Positions 1-5,900 of a stretch of DNA of 7,326 nt are shown piece by piece. The notes below the pieces were generated by a model. That model did not search any database and was not told the origin of the DNA. It saw only the letters and a program-made list of their open reading frames with translations. The stretch's first letter is position 1, and every line of letters begins with the position of its first letter. The position numbers and the translations under genes are program-made. The stretch lies in NCBI GenBank assembly GCA_023428885.1, contig JAEYWQ010000063.1:1-7326 (forward strand), in the 5' to 3' direction. Origin of the DNA: Bacillota bacterium. Lineage in GTDB: Bacteria > Bacillota > Clostridia > Lachnospirales > Lachnospiraceae.

Positions 1-13
1 AAAGGGAGATTGC

Positions 14-148
14 TTGAAATTTGAGCGTTTTTTATCAGGAGTAAATTTGGCTATACAACAAGAAAAGTTATTTTGTGAGGATGAGAGGCAGTTATTTTGG
101 AAACTAGGAAGTAATATTGGTTTACTAATTGAAGAAATGAAAAGGTAA
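14..148 (+). CDS. Small unrecognised protein (44 codons), or 3' end of a gene entering from the left
   Basis: An open frame runs from the left edge (codons from base 2) to a TAA at 146-148. A TTG codon at 14 lies 5 bases after AAAGGGAG (1-8), a good Gram-positive ribosome binding site, so a complete 44-residue protein beginning FERFLSGVNL after the first two residues is plausible. The product is mixed and soluble in character, ends with an acidic-to-basic helix (LLIEEMKR), and has one Cys. No family was recognised and there is no signal peptide or membrane segment. Because the frame stays open to the left edge, it may instead be the C-terminus of a longer upstream gene. The position just ahead of a CD1108-type gene suggests a small transfer-region protein, but that is inference from context only. 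Confidence 0.45.
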   Translation: MKFERFLSGVNLAIQQEKLFCEDERQLFWKLGSNIGLLIEEMKR

Positions 149-253
149 TACAAAGAATGATATTTATTCATATTTACAAATGAACAAAGAGATGATGAGC
201 TATACAAGTGTTTCAAGGCAAATATAGTATAGATAATTATTGAAATAGTTTAA

Positions 254-275
254 AAGATATTCTCACAAGATATTC
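254..275. repeat. Two 9-bp direct repeats, AAGATATTC
   Basis: AAGATATTC occurs at 254-262 and again at 267-275, with 4 bases between copies (13-bp period). Short tandem half-sites like this can bind a regulator, but a 9-mer repeat in AT-rich DNA can also arise by chance. No further copy was seen nearby. Confidence 0.35.
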
Positions 276-309
276 AGTGAAGAAAAACAAACTGAACAAT
301 TATGAACAT

Positions 310-346
310 AGAGCATTCAAGCCAAAAACTTGTCTGCTCTCTTTTT
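310..346 (+). terminator. Probable intrinsic terminator or attenuator
   Basis: AGAGCA (310-315) pairs perfectly with TGCTCT (335-340). Inside it, CAAG (318-321) pairs with CTTG (329-332) around a CCAAAAA loop, with a 2x2 internal mismatch between the two stems. The run CTTTTT (341-346) follows directly, as expected for a Rho-independent terminator on the + strand. It could end the transcript of the gene to the left, or act as an attenuator within an operon, since the next start codon at 378 is too close for a separate promoter after the hairpin. Confidence 0.55.
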
Positions 347-363
347 ATACCCCTAAATTGGAA

Positions 364-371
364 AGAAGGTG
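364..371 (+). promoter_or_regulatory. Ribosome binding site that selects the TTG start at 378
   Basis: AGAAGGTG (364-371) closely matches the anti-Shine-Dalgarno target and sits 6 bases before TTG at 378. The in-frame GTG at 369-371 overlaps this site and so is unlikely to be the real start, although a longest-frame rule would choose it. Confidence 0.6.
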
Positions 372-377
372 AAACAA

Positions 378-2165
378 TTGAAAATCAAAAGAGCAGATAA
401 CAAACCAATGATAATCCATACAAAAGCAAAGCCAAAGATTCATTCCTATGAAACAAAGTCCACTGGCATTAAGGGCCGCAAAGTCTATTCTGTAAACAGA
501 AGTCCGAAGATCAAGTCAGCTACAGCTACCACGCACCTTAAGGGAAAAAGTTCAGTTCGTCGAAGTGGTAAGACTACTTTTCGTAGAAGCACAATTCATC
601 AGAACAAGGAAGAACGTGTTGAACACATCCATCAGCAACGCAGTAATTGTAAGAGTGAAAAGAAGCCAATTAGAACAAATATTTCTAGTATTAAACTAGT
701 GGGTGCAACAGGTGCCAATGTAGCGGCAAATCAGATGGACGGAGCAAAAGAGGTAAGAGATGCAGCTGTGATTGCCTATGGAGTTACCAAACCTCTTACT
801 GGAACAGCATCTAAAGGCGCAGAATTCTTTAGGCAAAAATCATTAGAAGAGAAAAAGCGAAAGATTAAGAAGATGGAGTCTAGTAGGAAGATTGCGAGAA
901 GTGGGATTAAAAAGAAACCACTGAATCTAGCAAAAGCCACAGTAAAGGATACGGCAAAGAACACTGTAAAGAAAGTAGCAAAATATACAGCAAAAGAAAC
1001 AGCGAAAAAAGTGGTAATTAAAACAGCAAAAACAACTTTAAAAGTTGCATCGGATATTACTGCGACAGTAGCAGGAACTGCGGTAATTGGTCCGCTTAGT
1101 CCACTAATTGGGGTTACCGCGGGGAAAGTTGTTGGAGCAAAGATTAATCATGACAATATGAAGCGTAACAGCCGAGTCCGTAAAATCAAATTCTTTATGG
1201 ATAAGATGAGTGCCCAAGATAAACAGCAGGACAGTGTCTTGAAGCTCTTGAAGGACTTGAGTTTAAATAGGGCTGCTCTTCCGTTAAAGAAAATGGCAGT
1301 TGCAATAGGAGGTTTTTTGTTAGTGTTAATTTTGCTGATTTCTGTAGTAACAGTTCCAGTTATTGCTGTAGTAGCAATCATTTATAATTCTCCATTTGCA
1401 CTATTTTTGCCACCATTGGAGGAAGGTGATACTGTAATGAGCGTTACCACAGACTATGTTGCCAACTTCAACCGGGAAGTCAGTACATTAGCGAATGATC
1501 ATATAGGATATGACAGTGGAGAAATCGTCTATGTGGAGTATGAAGGCACAGCTACCAATCCAAATAATTACTACGATATTATGTGTATCTATATGGTGAA
1601 GCATGGTATTGGTGATACAGCTACCATCATGAAGGATACGTCAAAGGGCTGGCTTCAGGAAGTCGTGAATGATATGTGCTCTTATACAACCAGTTCCCGA
1701 ACAGAAACCTATGAGAATGAGGATGGAACAACAACTTCTGAAACAATTCTTTCAGTTAATGTTAGGCTCAAAGATTACAGGGATATGATTACTGAATATG
1801 GCTTTAATGATGACCAGATAGAACTAATCAATGAAATGATGAGTCCTGAAAATTTAGCTATGATAGGCAATAGCAATGGTGGGTCAGGTGGAGGAAATAG
1901 CGTATCGTCTCTTACATCGGCAGAAATTGCTGCAATCGTTGGAAGTATCACAGATCCGAAACAGAAGGCAGCAGTAAGTTTTGCGTTGAGTAAGGTAGGA
2001 TATCCATATAGTCAGGATTATAGAGATACAGGCAATTACTATGATTGTAGTTCACTGGCTTACTATTCATGGAAAGCGGCTGTAGTTAATATTAGCTTTG
2101 GCGGTGTGACCACGGCGGCAGCAGAGGCACAGGGACTTGACGAAGCAGACAAGAATATAACATAA
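378..2165 (+). CDS. CD1108-family membrane-anchored NlpC/P60 protein, truncated inside its hydrolase domain
   Basis: This is a mobile-element cell-wall hydrolase of the CD1108 type, which in ICEs is thought to open peptidoglycan for the mating channel. With the TTG start at 378, residues 1-300 are strongly basic and include a Thr-Ala-Lys-rich repetitive stretch (about 185-224). A hydrophobic membrane segment spans about 306-336 (IGGFLLVLILLISVV core). A predicted extracellular region follows, then a Gly/Ser linker (GGSGGG), then the start of an NlpC/P60 papain-like domain. The catalytic Cys lies in YDCSS (Cys codon 2046-2048, residue 557). A TAA at 2163-2165 stops translation about 39 residues later, before the catalytic His, so the product lacks half the domain. 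The reading frame continues unbroken after the TAA with the expected C-terminus, pointing to a single nonsense change. The family call is confident. Loss of activity is inferred, barring stop-codon readthrough or a sequencing error. Confidence 0.85.
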   Translation: MKIKRADNKPMIIHTKAKPKIHSYETKSTGIKGRKVYSVNRSPKIKSATATTHLKGKSSVRRSGKTTFRRSTIHQNKEERVEHIHQQRSNCKSEKKPIRTNISSIKLVGATGANVAANQMDGAKEVRDAAVIAYGVTKPLTGTASKGAEFFRQKSLEEKKRKIKKMESSRKIARSGIKKKPLNLAKATVKDTAKNTVKKVAKYTAKETAKKVVIKTAKTTLKVASDITATVAGTAVIGPLSPLIGVTAGKVVGAKINHDNMKRNSRVRKIKFFMDKMSAQDKQQDSVLKLLKDLSLNRAALPLKKMAVAIGGFLLVLILLISVVTVPVIAVVAIIYNSPFALFLPPLEEGDTVMSVTTDYVANFNREVSTLANDHIGYDSGEIVYVEYEGTATNPNNYYDIMCIYMVKHGIGDTATIMKDTSKGWLQEVVNDMCSYTTSSRTETYENEDGTTTSETILSVNVRLKDYRDMITEYGFNDDQIELINEMMSPENLAMIGNSNGGSGGGNSVSSLTSAEIAAIVGSITDPKQKAAVSFALSKVGYPYSQDYRDTGNYYDCSSLAYYSWKAAVVNISFGGVTTAAAEAQGLDEADKNIT

Positions 2166-2354
2166 GCAGACTTGCAACCTGGAGATCTTATATTCTATAG
2201 TTATACCGTAAATGGTAGATATAAGAATATTAGTCATGTTGGTATCTATGCGGGTAATGGAAAGATGGTTGAAGCTAAGAATGAAGTAGAGGGTGTTGTA
2301 TATGGAGATTTCCATAATGGAAGTGTTGTAATGTACGCAAGACCAAACAAATAA
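2166..2354 (+). pseudogene. Severed C-terminal half of the NlpC/P60 domain
   Basis: In the same frame as the preceding gene and directly after its TAA, this 62-codon stretch (ending TAA 2352-2354) encodes the rest of the P60 fold: the QPGDLIFY motif, then ISHVGIYAGNG with the catalytic His (codon 2235-2237), then the VEAKN strand that usually supplies the third polar residue. Intact CD1108 proteins continue through this point with no break. The only in-frame start candidate near the beginning is TTG at 2172, which has no ribosome binding site, so separate translation is unlikely. Without the Cys half the fragment could not act as a hydrolase. It is best read as the 3' part of a nonsense-disrupted gene. 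Confidence 0.8.
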
Positions 2355-2370
2355 ATAAGAAGAGAAAACG

Positions 2371-2404
2371 AGACAGAGCAGTTAACATAAGTTCAGTCTT
2401 TTTT
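2371..2404 (+). terminator. Weak terminator-like sequence
   Basis: AGAC (2371-2374) can pair with GTCT (2396-2399), with a small inner pairing AAC/GTT around ATAA, followed by a T run to 2404. The stem is short and asymmetric, so this is only a possible end for the P60-gene transcript. Confidence 0.2.
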
Positions 2405-2534
2405 GATTGGAGAAGCCATTGATAAGGCAATGGAAAAGTATTATGCACAGGAAATAATTCTTGGTGCAGAGGATATGAAAGATGTGAATTTTCTTTCATA
2501 TGAGCAAAAACAACAGTTAGAAAAAAGCAGATAG
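2391..2534 (+). pseudogene. Coding-looking remnant of unknown identity
   Basis: A frame opens after a TAA at 2388-2390 and ends at TAG 2532-2534. It encodes FLIGEAIDKAMEKYYAQEII and then an acidic, helix-like tail. Its amino-acid composition looks like real protein rather than random translation. The only ATG (2430) would give 34 residues and lacks a well-spaced ribosome binding site; GGAG at 2409-2412 lies too far upstream. The upstream in-frame codons 2355-2387 also read as a short charged peptide, so a nonsense-split small gene is possible. No family was recognised. It may be the C-terminal remnant of a gene that normally lies between the P60 gene and the helicase gene, but it could be a genuine micro-protein. 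Confidence 0.3.
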
Positions 2535-2548
2535 CGAGGATAAAGAAT

Positions 2549-2920
2549 ATGAGTAAAGTAGTAGAAGAAAGCGTAGTAAAGAATATGGCATTCTTAATTA
2601 AAATGTTGGAAAATGAATGGGAAGTGTCAAAGGAGTCTGTTAAGACTATATCTATTTCAATGAAAGAGGTATCACAGATGAAGTCGGAGCTGTCTCGTAT
2701 GATTCAAGTGAATACAGGTGTATTTGAGAGTAATTGCGATGAAATGAACTTTAAGGAATGCATGATGATGAATAAAGAAAACCATACACTTCTTAGAATT
2801 ACAAAAAAGATTGTTGCGGCAATCGAGAAGGCGCAGAAGGAAGAAGCAAAGGATTTTGCCATTACTTTAGATAAAGAGGAAGTAAAGCTTTATAAGGAGT
2901 TGTTCAACAAGAATAGCTAG
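2549..2920 (+). CDS. Small helical protein of unknown function
   Basis: A 123-residue protein starts at ATG 2549, with GAGG (2536-2539) 9 bases upstream, and ends at TAG 2918-2920. It is rich in Lys, Glu and Met, has heptad-like spacing of hydrophobic residues over much of its length, and lacks a signal peptide or membrane segment, so a mainly alpha-helical, possibly coiled-coil cytoplasmic protein is expected. It has two Cys residues (SNCDEMNFKEC) that do not form a recognisable metal site. The stop is 16 bases before the start of the giant ArdC/methylase gene, which implies co-transcription and perhaps a role as a partner or accessory of that protein. I do not recognise the family. Its codon use and separate ribosome binding site support a real gene. 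Confidence 0.75.
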   Translation: MSKVVEESVVKNMAFLIKMLENEWEVSKESVKTISISMKEVSQMKSELSRMIQVNTGVFESNCDEMNFKECMMMNKENHTLLRITKKIVAAIEKAQKEEAKDFAITLDKEEVKLYKELFNKNS

Positions 2921-2923
2921 AAC

Positions 2924-2929
2924 AGGAGG
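2924..2929 (+). promoter_or_regulatory. Strong ribosome binding site for the giant gene
   Basis: AGGAGG is a perfect Shine-Dalgarno core 7 bases before ATG 2937. It fixes that ATG as the start over the second in-frame ATG at 2943. Confidence 0.85.
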
Positions 2930-2936
2930 AAATCGG

Positions 2937-5900
2937 ATGAGCATGAAGTATGAAGCAAAAGCCATCTATGATGAGATGATTCATGATGTTACTACCTCTG
3001 AAAAGAAGTGGCAGGATGTATGCAGACTCACCGGTCAGATATATAGATTTGAGTTTGACAACATTTTGATGGTATATGCCCAGCGACCACACGCAAATAT
3101 GATAGCCGATTATGATACTTGGAAAAAAGTAGAGCGATATGTTAAGCGAGGAAGTAAAGGTATAGCAATTTTCCCTTCTAGAGCATTAAATCCTCGTATG
3201 AGATATGTATTTGATATTAGTGATACGGGTGGAAAGAAGCAGAAACTCACATGGGACTTAGCTGGAGATAATCTAAAGAATTACTTAGATTTTTTAGCAT
3301 CGGAAGGGAAAATTGAGCAGTATAAAGGAACAACAAGAGAAGAATTACAAAATGTAATAAAAACATTTACAGGAACAAATGTTTGGGGTATAATAAAAAC
3401 AGATTTTGAGGAAAGAATCTCAGAATTATCGCAGCTAGCTGGGAGTATGATAAAGGAACTCAATTATGAAACGTCAGGGCCGACCACAGATGACTTGGTA
3501 TATCAAAGTGTTATGTATGCGGTTGGTACGAGATGCGGATTTGACTTGTCTATGCAAGAACAGGATTTTAGTCAGATCGTAAAGATAACCGATGAGGAAG
3601 TAATTTACCGTCTTGGTTCCCTGGTATGCGATGTCTCCTGCAGCGTTCTTAGAGAATTTAGTAGAAACCTAAAAACGATTGAGTCTAATCGTAGACGCAT
3701 TAGCGGATACGGTGTCGCATCTGTGTCAGGAACACTGACAAATTCAATAACAGATGCTGGCAATCCGCCGGAGGCTTCATCTCGGCGGAACGACGAGCAT
3801 GAAAGGAGAATTGCATATGGAAGAATTAACAATGACATACCGCGAAGTGGACGGACTGCTTTATCCGAATATTCAGATGCCAAAAGAGCAGGAAGTGAAA
3901 TTAACGAATCTAGGGAAATACGGGATCTTGGCGATGAATTATCTAAAGGAGAACGAACCAGCAAGGTACAAGACACTTTACCGATTCGGGAAACTGGCAG
4001 AGAAAATGAACGAGGTGAACGAGGAAGCTTATCAACTGTTAGACCAGCTGATGAACGATTACCTGAAGAAACACAAACCAGGGAATCCGAACTCTACGAT
4101 GGAGATGTGGAAACTGAGAGAACAGGCAAAGATGCAGGCAGAGGAAGTAGTACTACAGCAGATCGTAATGCGCTTCCATTAGAAAACGCATCTGAAATTT
4201 CATTAGAAGCAGATGAAGAACTGAATAGAGAACTAAATGAAATCAATTCATTTGGAAATAGTAAGGAAGCCAATTTTCATCAGGCTTCCTTTTTTGATGC
4301 AGATTTTGATTTAAATAATAATAAAACTGCGCATACAGCTGTTACAAAAGCCACAGCAACTGGACAAAAATATACTTATATTGAGCCAAAGAAAGAGTTA
4401 GTGGTACCACATGAGTTTGTGTTACAGACACTGCTTCGTGGTACTGGTTTTGTAAATGGCATGAGTCGTGTATGCAAGATATATGAAACAGAAATTGATG
4501 CAGGTACCAGAGCTAGACGTATAAAACAGGAATATGGTCAGGGAGGAGCGGGCTGGCCATTAGAAGGCTATGGACTTCATGGTTATGATTCTTTCCATGC
4601 ACATGGACTTCGGTTTCAGTGGAGAGATGAGGAAGGTGAAAAAGAAGGCTATATTTCATGGGGGACGGTTGAAAAGGAAATTGGTGTTCTTATTATGACA
4701 GGAGAATACCAGCCAGAGCGTCAATCATTAGATGAAATTGCTATGGATGGGGACAGTGAAGATTATATTGACACTGATTACAGAGCAATTGATGTTACTG
4801 ATGAACAGGAAGTAACTGAGGATGTGGATTCTTTTGCAATTCCCGATGAACTAGAAAGCTATGAAAGTCATAGGCAGATAATAGGACAGAAAGAAGAAAC
4901 AAAGACTTATGAAATGACACCAGAAGAACTTGCTGAAGAAGACCTCATGGTTACAATGGCTGAATATGGTTCAGAGATTGAAGCAGAAAATCGCGAATAT
5001 GAAAAACAGCATGAGGAGAGCCAAAGTGTAGTTAAGTTAGAAGTCATTCCCACTGATTATGCAAAGATTATTGCTGATATGGATGAAGATATGAGAGAGG
5101 CAATGGAAATTCTGGTGACAGAATGCAGCTGTTATATGACTTTCAAACCATTTTTACAGGATATTGTAAACTCAGAGTACTTATTCATGCCAAACAAGTT
5201 AGAAATTTTATCTGGTATGGTCTTAGGAGATAAAGAAGAGCGAAAAGGCTATAGCAACAATAACTATGGTTTGATTGAGTACACCTTAAAGCCTTATGAG
5301 ATTAGCATGAATTATAAGAACCGGTTTGGTCAAAGAGAAACGGTTACTACAGGTTATCGGGAACTGTATGAAGTGTTGTCTTATATGTCAAAGCAGCCAT
5401 TCTTCTGTGGAGCGGATCAGAGAGAACGTTACGATGCAATGATAACTAGAGAGGATAGAAGTACCTTACAGCCGATTTACCAGAGTTTCCTTAATAAATG
5501 TGCCAGCATAAAACAGAATCGTGAGGAACAAGCACAAAGACGAGCTGTAACTGGTAATGATAGTGCAAAAGAGAATCTCATAGATGATGTTGTAACGAAT
5601 TCTGAAAAACATAACTTTCATTACAATTTGTGGGAAGTTCCCAAAGGTGGAGCAAAGACAAGATACCAATGGAATATAGAGGCAATTAAAGTATTAAAGC
5701 AAGTGGAGTCAGAACACAGACTGGCAAACACAGAGGAACAGAAAATCTTATCAAAGTATGTAGGCTGGGGTGGTATTTCTCAGGTATTTGATGAAAAAAA
5801 TGAAAACTGGAACAGGGAATTTGCAGAACTGAAAAGTTTATTGACTGAAGAGGAATATACTGCAGCAAGAGCAACTGTGAATAATGCATTTTACACTTCG

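Larger units (their letters stand above)
149..377 (+). other. AT-rich intergenic leader without a gene
   Basis: No frame of coding quality was seen here. The stretch is very AT-rich and contains a 9-bp direct repeat (254-262 and 267-275) and a terminator-like hairpin (310-346). Several weak promoter-like hexamers occur, for example TTGAAA at 240-245, but none has a convincing partner at 16-18 bases, so no promoter is called. Any promoter for the gene at 378 would have to lie upstream of the hairpin, because only about 30 bases separate the T run from the start codon. Confidence 0.6.

Noticed and set aside
369..371. GTG at 369 as the start of the P60 gene
   Set aside because: It overlaps the ribosome binding site AGAAGGTG. 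TTG at 378 has proper 6-base spacing.
2067..2315. A minus-strand frame spanning the TAA break in the P60 gene
   Set aside because: The opposite strand carries recognisable P60 motifs on both sides, so this is a shadow.
3754..3816. ATG 3754 or ATG 3799 as the start of tnpV
   Set aside because: Neither has a well-spaced ribosome binding site. The extra residues (MLAIRRRLHL and following) are not TnpV-like and come from the hairpin region.
3605..3976. A 123-codon frame on the minus strand across the tnpV region
   Set aside because: It is antisense to both the giant gene and tnpV, has no ribosome binding site noticed, and its Ser/Leu/Arg-rich product resembles no family. It is open because of the base composition of this stretch.
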